NCBI RefSeq assembly: GCF_018320785.1
Contig: NC_054881.1
Coordinates: forward strand, 20,894,275 to 20,958,274
Reading direction: 5' to 3'
Length of the DNA: 64,000 nt
Origin: Cheilinus undulatus
Taxonomy: Eukaryota > Chordata > Actinopteri > Labriformes > Labridae
Within the stretch, counting starts at the first letter, position 1, and the number at the start of each line of letters is the position of its first letter. Of the stretch, positions 1-9,879 are shown piece after piece. The notes below the pieces were generated by a model. That model was not told the DNA's origin, searched no databases, and saw nothing but the letters and a program-made list of their open reading frames with translations. The position numbers and the translations under genes were made by a program.

Positions 1-3000
1 AGGAGTCTGAGACGAGTCCGCAAGGAAATTGTGCGTCCCCACGATGCCCTCCGCCTCCTCAAGCAGCCTCGCGCTGGCACTCGAATGGCTGTGAGATCTG
101 CAGACTACATGGCACAGACCCTCCGTCTGCTGCACGAGAGGTCACCACATTCATAAACGCTCCTCAACGCAACAGGTAAGACACGCAGCAACCAAACAAA
201 GACAGCGCAGACAACCACAGTCATTATTAAGTTTTTGTGTGACAACCTTTCCCCATTCTTGGTTCAGGCTCAGAGGTGTAGGGTTTCTGGTGTCACGATG
301 TGCTCAATGCAATCACTTCAAAGTAATGTTAAGAACTAGACAAAAAAAGTTGTCAGACATGCGTGTGCATTGTTAGTCCTTGAAAAATGTCTTTTGTGTT
401 TTTTGTAGATTTGCTCACAAAAGAAGACCTGAAGAAGCTAGTTGAAATAACCGGATGTGCAGCTCGGGTCACTTTTCCAGAGTGTCGCACCACACCAAAC
501 ATTAACAAGTATCGCACAGCCACCAGCGTCTGCAACAACGTGTAAGAGAAAGAGATATTTTTATTTTAATAGAATTGCTCCTGTATTCTAACTTCTATAA
601 AGCTATTTGATATATGAAACACTTTAATTTTTTTACATACCTCAGGTTTAAAGTACATTTTAGTGCTACACATCATCTACACTATCAACTTTTTGTCTCG
701 TAGCCTTTCAAAACAGCAATGTGTTGTATATATGTAGAGAGAAAATGTATGTATAGTTTCCCAAGCTGAAATTGGGGCTCTGTGGACATGAACGGTTGCA
801 TGAAACTAGAGGAAATGCTTGTGAAACATCTTAGGCCATCCACTGCAGGTATTGAGTACACTTTCCTTGTTTCTCAAGCTGCATTTCTAAACTTTGTCAT
901 CTCTTACTTGCTTTTAGGAAAACCCTCGCTGGGGAGCTCCAACACCCCCTTCAACCGCTGGCTTCCTGCTGAATATGATGATGGCATCTCGAACCGAAGG
1001 CCTGGAACCCAAACAGAACCTTCAACAACTTCATGCTCCCACTGGTACGGCCCAGAAATCCCACACATTTGCTTTAGCTAACATAATTATTCAAAATTAA
1101 AACATTTCTTTCCTTTCTTCAGGTGCGACAGGTGTCAAATAACATCCTAGCCACAACAGATGCCGGTGTGGTCAGTGATGGAGAATTCTCTCACATGGTG
1201 ACCTTGTTTGGGCAGTGGAACGACCACGATGTCACCTTCACACCATTCTCCCCAAGCATCGTCTCCTTCAGCAACGGGATCGACTGTGAAGAAAGCTGCG
1301 AGAAAACTGAGCCATGCATCCCCATCCCGGTTGGTGTGACAGATCAAATCTCAATATATTGTGTTGCTTTCCTCTAAAGATTATACCTGTAACCTTTGAC
1401 TCACTGCAATGTACAGATCCCTCCTGGTGACCCCCGCCTGCCCACCGGTCCAGAAAGCTGTTTCCCTTCCTTCCGATCCGCCCCAGTTTGTGGAACAGGA
1501 TTCTCGGCATACAACTTTGGTGGAGAACCTGAAAAGAGGGAGCAGATCAACGCTCTGACAGCCTTCCTGGATCTCGGCCAGGTGTACGGCTCTGAGGAGA
1601 GTCTCGCCTTGAATCTTCGCAACCTGAGCAGTGATGATGGCCTGCTGCGCGTGAACACAGAGTTCAGAGATAATGGGCGTGAGCTGCTGCCATTCCACTC
1701 GATGGAAATGAACATGTGCGCCACTCGCAAAAGAGTCACCAATGACTCCAACGCCAGAGAGGTGCCCTGTTTTATTGCAGGTAAAGCATCATGCAACTGC
1801 ACTCAGTTATAAAGAGTTATAGATGTGTTCAATGCTTCTTAGACCAGTATTAAGCAGTCAGAGTACTAATAAGAATTTTGAGTGCCTAAATAAAAAAAAA
1901 ACAATTGAAAAAACTATAATGAAATGACCTGGTATGTTATAAAGAATCACTTATATCTGGCTTATAATCTTTAGATATAGTCAGTTTGAAGGGTATTTTT
2001 GTATTTGTGATGGGTCAGGGCTCATGTTTTGGTTCATGTAGTTGCACAATGAATATGTCAGAGAGGAGATAAAAGGCAATCTTAAACACAGAATTGATGC
2101 TGAAGATGTGAATCAGAAACAGAAATGATCTTTGATCAACTGTTTAAATCTGCCTGTTAGGTGACGTCCGTGTTGATGAGAACATTGCTCTGACTTCCCT
2201 TCACACACTGTTCATGCGAGCATAACCGCCTGGCTGCTGAAGAGATTAAACCCACACTGGGACAGCGAGACCCTCTACCAAGAGGCCCGCAAGATCATGG
2301 GTGCCTACACACAGGTAGGTACTCCTGAGAGTCATTATTTGCCTGAGGGTGTCATACACCCTTCTGTCTTTGACTGAGGATACCACGGTCTGTCTCTCTC
2401 AGGTGTTTGTGTTCAGGGACTACCTGCCTCACATTGTAGGTGGCCAAGCAATGCGCACTCTGCTGGGTCGCTACCCCGGCTACGATCCCAATGTTGACCC
2501 CAGCATTGCCAACGTCTTTGCAACAGCAGCTTACCGCTTTGCCCACCTGGCCATCCAGCCACTTCTGTCTCGTCTTGATGCAAATTACAGGGAGCACCCT
2601 CAGTTCCCCAGCGTCCCCCTGTTTGAAGCCTTCTTCACCCCCTGGAGAGTTATCTTTGAGGGTGAGTTATCCAGAGAAAAGTTTCCAAGTCATTACTGTA
2701 AATTGTCACCCTAATTTTATTTCCTGTCTTTACCTCCAGGTGGTATTGACCCCCTGCTCCGTGGTTTGGTTGGCCACCCTGCTAAACTGAACACTCAGGA
2801 TCACATGATGGTGGACGCCCTAAGAGAAAGGTTGTTCCAGTTTGTGCAGCATCTGGCTCTGGACCTGGGCTCTCTCAACATGGAAAGAGGACGCGACCAT
2901 GGCCTGCCTGGTATCTCTCGCTTTCTCTGAGTGCTCTGCTTTTTGAATTTTGAATTTTAAAGCTCTTCTTTCAGTCCTCAACCACGCTGCTTTTTCTTTT

Positions 3001-4110
3001 CTTTTTTTTTTTAACTCTTGAAGGCTACAATGCGTGGCGCCGATTCTGTGGCCTGTCTGCACCCAGAAACCAGGCGCAGCTTGCTCAGGTCCTGAACAAC
3101 ACTGACCTGGCCAGAAGGCTGCTGCAGCTCTATGGTACACCTGAAAACATTGATATCTGGCTGGGTGGAGTGGCAGAGCCGTTTGTGGAGGGTGGCCGTG
3201 TTGGACCTCTGTTTGCCTGCCTCATTGCACAACAGTTCAAGAAGATCCGCCAAGGTGACAGGTTAGTATACATGTATTGGAAACATGGTCTTTGAAGCAC
3301 TGGTCAACTGACTTTGACTAGTTCTGCCCAATACAACATCATGCTGTAAAATAAAATTCAGTTCTGTTCAAAAAGTGAACACATTTTGACTGAGGTGTTA
3401 AATAAATGCTAGCTGCACACTAAAACACAACCTCAAAAATAAATGCATTTCTAATAAAGTCTCACTATGTTTTCTTTGTCCCTGCTCCTCTTGTTTGAAT
3501 CAGACTTTGGTACGAGAATCCCGGCGTTTTCACCGCACGTCAGAGATCAGCTCTGTCCAGGGCTTCATTATCAGGGATCATTTGTGACAACACTGGAATC
3601 ACATCCATTACCCAGGACCCGTTCAGTGTGATTACACAGAGGAACCCACTTGTTAGCTGTTCCAGCATTACGAGACTGGACCTGTCGGCCTGGAGGGAGG
3701 GGTGTTCAGGTGAAACAGCACAGCACCAGACTCTTTGACCTCAGGGCAGGGGGGGCGGCACCATTTTCACAATCATTTGTCACCCACTGTTTAACCTCGT
3801 GTGTTTTATTTCTTCTCTAACCCACTTGTACGGAAACCGTTCTTCATGTGTGGTGTTTAATCTTGCAGACTCGGGTGGTAGCTGTAATGAAGTCAGTGCA
3901 GCAAAGGTCGGTTTTAAATACTAACAGTAGTTTCACATTTTAAGAGCACAATGTAGCCACACTTTCTGAAAAAAAGTGCACATTTAAATCACGAAACACC
4001 CTTTGAACTTAACATTTTGTAACCCCGGTGAAAGTGGTGTTGTAAAACAAGAACATTGTTGGAAAAACTTATTTGTACAGGTTTTAACTTGACCTTTTCT
4101 AAATGAACAG

Positions 4111-4179
4111 ACTGTGATGGACTCGGAATCCGCGGACCAAGAGGACCAAGAGGTCCTCCAGCCCCTCAAGGACAACAAG
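4111..4179 (+). CDS. Collagen-like exon, copy A (one Gly to Ala break)
   Basis: A 69-nt phase 1/phase 1 exon reading [15 protein letters not shown] then PPAPQGQQG. The Gly-X-Y register of copy B is broken by one Ala (GCC for GGC), and two Arg at Y positions have become Gln. Such a Gly change would weaken a collagen triple helix, which fits relaxed constraint on copy A. Confidence 0.75.
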
Positions 4180-4439
4180 GTACTTATTTTAAAGATTGCT
4201 TTCATACCTCTTTATTCATTTTCTACTGTATCTTCTCAAATGCTCACTGTTTTTAACAATATTCTGCTTTAGTATATTCTGATACCATAACATGTTCCTG
4301 ACACTGAGATATTCTGTAATATGTTTTTAGTGAGGCACTCCTCACTTACTACTTATGAAGGAGCCTGAGCTTAATATTGATGTTAGTACCTGAGCTAAAA
4401 AAAAAAAGAATCTAATTCTAAAGTCACTCCCCTGACTAT

Positions 4440-4726
4440 GGAAGAGGATTAGGGCCACTGAGACCATTTTTTTTAAAACTTGTGAGAAAAAAGTCAGAAT
4501 TCTGATATTAAAGCCAGAATTCAAACTTTAATCTCAGAAATCTGACTTTAAACTCAGGAAAAAGTCAGAATTCTAAAAAAAAAAAGTCAGGATTCTGAGA
4601 TTAAAGTCCAAATCCTGAGAAAAAAGTCAGAATTCTGCCTTCAATCTCAGAATTCTGACGTTTTCCCACAAGTAAAAAAAAAAATTGCGTCTCAGTTTTT
4701 TTTTTCAGTGGCCTTAATCCTCTTCC
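4440..4726. repeat. Foldback element with tcagaattctga array, copy A intron
   Basis: Inverted ends ggaagaggattagggccactga (left) and its near-complement at the right edge enclose A- and T-runs and a string of short related units built on the palindrome tcagaattctga with agtcagaattct spacers. The element sits in the intron between the collagen and C1q exons. It has no coding capacity, and looks like a non-autonomous foldback or MITE-type repeat. The partner copy is at 20,570-20,877. Confidence 0.65.
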
Positions 4727-4829
4727 TTACCCCTAAACTCTATCTAAAGATAGATTATTTCTATTATATTTAATTTTGGTGCCCACTATCACTGCTGTTA
4801 GGTAGGTGTCAGTAGCAGTAATATGTTAT

Positions 4830-5200
4830 GATACACTTTGTTGTCCCCTTGGGGAAATTTGTCTGCATATTATAACATATAAGAACAATAGCATCAACAA
4901 TCCACATGTACACAGTGTTGCACATGCCAGTGAAAGATGCAACCAGTAAATGAAGTGTATTACAAGGACTTGTATGGTAAGATTTTCATAGAAATGAAAC
5001 ATGGTGATAATTACAATGAGTAAAAGATAAAATACAGATGAAATATAAAACAGTAAAGTATAGAAAACAGAGATCACCATGATGTTGTCGCAGCATGCTT
5101 CATAAACATCAAAGTTCTTGACAAGTGAAACATTGAAATGTTTATGATAAAAGCTGATCCAAAGACAATAATGTGAGACCATAATGTCAGTCGAAACCAT
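4830..5200 (-). repeat. Possible Rex1/L2-like LINE 3' end, copy A intron
   Basis: On the minus strand this carries caaatttccccaaggggacaac close to its 3' edge, a string seen at the 3' ends of fish Rex1/L2-group LINEs. The rest is A/T-rich without a reverse transcriptase domain. It was present before the tandem duplication because copy B has it at 20,981-21,351. Assignment is by recall of the 3' end motif only. Confidence 0.4.
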
Positions 5201-5255
5201 ATACCATGATTTTAAGCAGAATGTTTAATGAATCTGAACTTGTGTATCTCTGCAG

Positions 5256-5701
5256 GTCCAGTAGGACCCCCAGGGCCCAGAGGTCCCCCTGGACCAACAT
5301 CACTCAACCTTAATGCTTCACAGCCAAAATCTGCCTTCTCTGTTCTCCTGGGCAAGTACATCTCCACCTCAGACAGAATCATCCATTTCCATCAAATCAT
5401 CTACAACGAACAGAACCATTACAGCCCAGAGTCTGGTATGTTTACATGTGTCATCCCCGGTGTCTACCAGTTCAGCTTTGTCTGCATATCCTACAACGGC
5501 GTAGTGAGCATGGACCTGTGGCGTAACAACAGGGTGGTACTGAACAGTTACCACACTTATCAGGGAGGTCGCCATTTGGCATCAGGGGACACGGTGATGC
5601 TGTTGAAGGCGGGAGACAGAGTGTGGGTGGAGGCCATAGATGGGAGCAGCAGCTTGAGCAGCAAAAGCTACCTGTCTGGACACCTGGTCTTCACTGTGTG
5701 A
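5256..5701 (+). CDS. C1q globular domain exon, copy A (open)
   Basis: Last coding exon of copy A; acceptor AG at 5254-5255, stop TGA at 5699-5701. In phase 1 it finishes the collagen stretch ([14 protein letters not shown]) and then encodes a C1q/TNF-like domain of about 130 residues. Family hallmarks are present: SAFSVLLG at the start, FTCVIPGVYQF in the middle, [16 protein letters not shown], and a C-terminal SGHLVFTV. The exon is 446 nt, which closes the frame exactly from phase 1. C1q heads form trimers and bind varied ligands in complement C1q, adiponectin and cerebellin relatives. This is the better preserved of the two C1q exons in the window. Confidence 0.85.
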
Positions 5702-7353
5702 CGCTAACACTTTATCTCCAGGCTTAAACTTCTAATACACCGGTGTTCTGTCTGCTTTGGAATCTCTTTTCATGACTTCACCTTTTTGTACTAAAATACA
5801 CGCACAAAAATCAGCTTTTATTGAATATCTTATAATTTCATGTATTATTTTTTTCTTTTTGGTCTATGAGGCAGACATGGGCACAACACACAAACTCATG
5901 TTTATGTACATGTTTTTATCCTTATGGAAACAAACAAATTTTATTTTTAATTCATCAAGCGACCTTATGAACATGAAATATGATTGCAGGAAATCTATAT
6001 TATTCTGTTACAGCATGTAGTCTTTCATCAGTGCCAAATTTATATGATGGAATTTGCTGGTGTTATAAGAGATAATTTTATGCACTGATGAAATCAAGCA
6101 TGCATTTTTAATGCTGTGTTGTGCTTTGACTGTGAGGCTAATTTTTACTGTAACTTTCATATTTATCTGTATTTTGCATTGAATTAATAAACTGAACTGC
6201 ATTGAATGTGCTTGTGTTCTATTCTTAATGATAAATCAGGAAGTATTTCATGTATAGTGGTTAGTGGCTATTTTTCTTGGGGGAGGGGGACAAAATAAAT
6301 TGAGTTTAAATCAAACATAATCAAATGGACACTGATGCACCCTGGGGATGTTATGTACACAGGCAAAAGAAGTTCAGTGCTTGCTGGTTCTCTACTTATC
6401 TTTCTTTCTATTTCATCTCAGGTGCCTAAAGCATTACCAAATTACCCAGTTAAACTAAATTGCTAATAATGTAAAACTAAATATACTTGAATAGATAATT
6501 AGCAAAAGATATTCTTTAAGTATTGAAAATAAAGAAATCCCCCGACAATAATCAACAAAGGTTGCCAACTGATGTAAGCAAACTAAATAAAAACTACAAG
6601 TAAATAACTCCTACATCATGGATACTTACCGTATGTAAATCACAGAGGTGGCAAAACAATAAAAAGCAGGTTAGCAAAAGTTGAAAAGCAAAAATTTCTT
6701 CATGTCCATGCATCCAAGTAAAAATTTTCTTTTTAATGCAGTACTTAAAGTTTAACTCCCATAAATCAGGATTCCCCAAGAGGATCTGGCTGCAGACGTA
6801 TATATTACCCACTCACTGTGACAGAAAGGGGCTGGTTTTCACAACAGCAGTATTTTATTATTAAAAATGGAAAATTTACTGAGGGGGATCAATTTGAATT
6901 GAACACACCACAAACAAAGGGAACCCCAAAGAGGGTTACGGTTAGGTGAAGAGGGAGGGGGGTGAAATTAAAAAGAACAAACTACAAACTAGAGAAAAAT
7001 CCAACAAGGGTAGCACATCACTTCCTGCCCCAACATCAAGTTCACCCCATTGTAGAGGTCATCAACAGGTGAGCCCAAAACGCCCCACTATAGATCTGCA
7101 GCCAGCTGCTTCTCGGATTCCCATGCAGATTTGGTCCAAAACAGTGAAAAACTACACATTTTCAGAAATACTGCATCATATATAATCTCTTTTATGCTGT
7201 AAAACTAATTTCTTTGTAAGTTTTGTCTTTATATATATCTGTCTATAAGAAATGCAGTCCCAAGCAAAAAAAAAAATCCATTCACTGATAGTTCCTGTAT
7301 ATAGAGCCATCTTTCCATAAATGCCTGATTCATGTCATGATATGACCAGTAAA
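5702..7353. other. Copy A 3' UTR and 3' flank
   Basis: Holds the 3' UTR to about 6,210 and then non-coding flank that matches 21,850-23,412. A segment at about 7,192-7,278, ending in an A-run, is absent from copy B. No gene is seen. Confidence 0.7.
6186..6191 (+). promoter_or_regulatory. Poly(A) signal of copy A
   Basis: AATAAA about 485 nt after the C1q stop, followed by a GT-rich stretch (gaatgtgcttgtgtt). It marks the likely 3' end of the copy A transcript near 6,210. The same signal sits in copy B at 22,334-22,339, so the 3' UTR was duplicated with the gene and is nearly unchanged. Confidence 0.65.
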
Positions 7354-9716
7354 GGGGGCTGAGGACTGAACCTTGGGGAACGCCTGCTTGGGGGGTGAAG
7401 GGGGTGGAGATGGAGGTGGAGACTTTGACTTTTATCTGGCGGTTGTTGAGGAGGCTTGAGATGATGGATTGGGTGGGTGAGGGGAGTCTGAGGTTATTGT
7501 CTAGAAGTCTGTAGATCAGTCCGTTATGCCATACTTTGTCGAATGCTTTCTCAATGTCAAAAAATATTGCTATGGTGAGTTGTTTTTTGTTGAAGTTCCG
7601 GTAGACGTCTTCTGAGAGTCTGAGTATGTTGTCTGTGGTTGTTCTTCCTTTCCTGAATCCAGCTTGATGTATTGCTAAAAGTCCAAGTGTGTTGATATGA
7701 AGGGTGAGGCGTGATGTGATGATTCTTTCGAAGAGTTTTCCAGTGTGACTGAGGAGGCTGATGAGGCGGCAGCTGGAGGGGTTGTGGGGATCTCTACCGG
7801 GTTTATGGATCATGGTGATGAGGGCAGATTTCCAGGGTGAAGGGAAGCGACCAGATGTGATGAAGGAGGTGAAGAGCTGTCCAAGGTGCTGAAGGTAGAT
7901 GACTGGGGCTTGTTTTATTAGGATGGTGTCTATGGTGTCTACTCCGGGGGCTTTATTTTTCATTTTCTTGAGGTGTTGTTGGATTTCCTTTGTTGTAACT
8001 GGGTCGGTGAGGGGATGGGGCTCTGTGGTGGGGTTTGCTGGGTTGGTCCGGGTTGTGTTGTGTTTGGAGATTTCCTTGTCGACGTGGGTTTTCCAGTTGT
8101 TGTCAAAGTGTGGCTGATTTGGACATGAATGGATGGTTACAGAATAGTGTGGCTTTGTCTGTGTTGTTGGTGATTATTGTATATGCAGATTTGAGATGTG
8201 GTGTGTTGTTGTGGTCCATGTCACCCTCGGTGGAGGGTGAGTTGTGTTTTGATGTTACTTTGTATTTTGTTGATTTCCGTTTTGGTGAGGGGTGATCTGG
8301 TTTGGATGTATTCTCTGCTGAGTTTTTGTTTGTGTTTGATGAGCTGAAGAAGGTGGTGGGGTAGTGACTGTGGTGGGGTTTTTGTTGATTTGAGGGGTAT
8401 GGTTTCTTCTCTGGCTTGGGATAGTAGTTGGCTGAGGTGGGTTGCTTGTTGGTCCAGGTTTTGGGTGGTGGAGGGGTGATGTCCTTAAGTTTTCCTTCTA
8501 TATATGATTTGTAGGTGTCCCAGTTTGCTTTTCTGTAGTTGTATTTCTTTGTTGTGATTGATTGGAGCTGGAAGGAGAAGGTGGTGAGTACTGGTAGATG
8601 GTCACTGGAAAGATGGTTGGTGGTGGAGAAGCTGTGGAGTCTTGCGGCCAGGTCAGGGGTGCATAAGATGAGGTCCAGCATGTCTGGGTTGCTGGTCAGT
8701 GAGGATATGTGTGTGGGTTCATTGGTGTTGATTATTGATAAGTTTGTGTCCTGTAGAATCTGTTTGAGTGCTGTTCCGTTTGAGTTGGTTTTATTGCAGT
8801 GGAAGTTGGTGTGTTTGGAGTTGAGGTCACTCATGATTAGAGAGAGGCTGGGGTTGGAGGTGGCTTTGAGAAGGGGGGCTGAGGGTTTGATTTCAGGGGG
8901 ACAGTAGATGCTGGTGACGGTGATGGTGTGATGGGAGTGGAGTTTGATTGTTATTGCGACGTATTCATTTCCGTTGAGTTCTTGTGATGAGAGACCAAAA
9001 TCAGTTTGACTGTAGTTGATGTTGTTTTTGACTAAGATGGCGGCTCCTCCTCCATGTCCTGTTTGGCGTTCTCTTCTGATGATGTGGTAACCAGGGATGC
9101 GGATGCGGGATGATTTGGAGAGAGGAGTTTCATTTATGGAGGCAATGGATATGTTCTTGGTGTTGAGTAGATGGATTAATTCTTCTTTATTTCCTCTGAT
9201 TCCTCGGATGTTTATGTGTAGAAAGGTGGTGAGTGACATTATAGAGGCTTTTAGGTAGGTGGGGTTTATTGGTTTTGGTGGATGGAGAGGTTTTAGACAG
9301 TGAAGGTGGTGTGTTTCCTAATGCTTTGGATTATTTGTTTGATTCTGTTGTCGTTCATTGAGAGTTTCTTCAGGTCATCACAGAGGTGGGTGAGGTGGGT
9401 GCTCTTTGTAGGGAGTAGACTGGGGATGTTGGAGGTGGATGTTTTCCTGGCTGAGGGTCCGGCTGGTGGGAGTTTGGTGGGAGTCGGGGTCATGTGTGAT
9501 AGGTAGACGGGACAGGTTTTGGAGGCGGCAGAGTGTGATCCAGAGCAGTTGGCGCATGTGGCTTCTCTTTTTTCTTTTTGGCATGTTTTATGGTGGTGGT
9601 TTTCTCCGCATCTGAGGCAGACTGTGGGAGTATTGCAGCTGGTGGATATATGGTTGAACTGTTGGCATTTGTAGCACTGACGGATGGTGGGTGGGGGCCG
9701 GGCCTCATCCACTCTT
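7354..9716 (-). mobile_element. Non-LTR retrotransposon (LINE) fragment, lacking 3' part of RT
   Basis: Minus-strand LINE. ORF1 remnant (about 9,716-9,293) has three zinc knuckles: CYKCQQFNHISTSC, CLRCGENHHHKTC and CANCSGSHSAASKTC. ORF2 starts at 9,239 with an APE endonuclease: INIRGI, the INET glutamate, GHGGGAAILV, SDLNSKH and SSDHLPV. The reverse transcriptase follows (about 7,963-7,354): NKAPGVDTI, HQAGFRKGRTTTDN, FDIEKAFDKVWH and GVPQGSVLSPL. It stops just after that box, so the YADD motif and the 3' end are missing. Frameshifts lie between endonuclease and RT (8,103-7,963). Knuckles plus APE suit the I/Jockey group (Nimb-like in fish), which is inference. LINEs usually lose the 5' end, so loss of the 3' end is odd and fits a duplication breakpoint at 7,353/7,354. 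Confidence 0.85.
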
Positions 9717-9758
9717 TACTGAAACAGGTCCATGTAAAAGCCGTCGTGGAGAAGGCCA

Positions 9759-9843
9759 GGACGTAGCAGGGCCGAGGACTGCTGAGGGTGAAGTCTTCAC
9801 AGAGGACGTAGCAGGGCCGGGGACTGCTGAGGGTGAGGTCCAT
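9759..9843 (-). repeat. Two-unit 45-bp tandem repeat
   Basis: Two units with a 45-bp period, each starting ggacgtagcagggcc on the plus strand (9,759 and 9,804). On the minus strand they follow an ATG at 9,843 and read in frame as LSSPRPCYVL twice. The frame runs into a shadow frame of the LINE zinc-knuckle region, so a real protein is doubtful. The repeat may belong to the LINE 5' region. Confidence 0.6.
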
Positions 9844-9879
9844 GGCTGGGGCTCAAGGAGACAGAGGTGTAGGAGCCAA

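Larger units (their letters stand above)
3..5701 (+). pseudogene. Heme peroxidase-collagen-C1q gene, copy A (5' end off-window, peroxidase part broken)
   Basis: Myeloid-type animal heme peroxidase (EPX/MPO/LPO family) ending in collagen and C1q exons. Exons by splice sites: 3-175, 409-541, 918-1044, 1123-1329, 1417-1780, 2161-2314, 2403-2661, 2740-2910, 3024-3261, 3504-3709, optional 3869-3924, 4111-4179, 5256-5701. The first three coding exons lie left of the window, which opens on the acceptor AG of exon 4. Compared with copy B, exon 4 lacks 2+1 bases (stop soon after the first loss), exon 6 lacks three single bases, and exon 9 lacks 2+5 bases and stops at once after MRA. It also changes conserved residues: SLSR to SLSG near IICDNTG, VGRP to VGHP, and one collagen Gly to Ala. 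The C1q exon is open. As written it cannot encode a full peroxidase. Some of the single-base losses could be assembly errors in a near-identical tandem repeat, so the pseudogene status needs read-level support. Confidence 0.85.
1..7353 (+). repeat. Tandem duplication unit, copy A (right part)
   Basis: This stretch matches 16,099-23,412 almost base for base, introns and 3' flank included, with scattered substitutions and small indels. The match stops at gaccagtaaa (7,344-7,353): copy A goes on into LINE sequence and copy B into unrelated sequence. Two indels stand out. A 21-bp stretch before 783 is missing from copy A, and about 85 bp at roughly 7,192-7,278 are present only in copy A. The low divergence of introns points to a recent event. 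Confidence 0.9.

Noticed and set aside
1401-1802. Long minus-strand open frames opposite peroxidase exon 8 (also 17,524-17,925)
   Set aside because: They are antisense shadows of a conserved, GC-richer coding exon.
4440-4726. A CRISPR-like repeat array
   Set aside because: A fish nuclear intron with variable palindromic units inside inverted ends; no uniform repeats or spacers.
5228-5701. A stand-alone small C1q gene starting at the ATG at 5,228
   Set aside because: That ATG lies in the intron before the acceptor AG at 5,254-5,255. It lacks a convincing signal peptide, and the phase fits the upstream collagen exon better.
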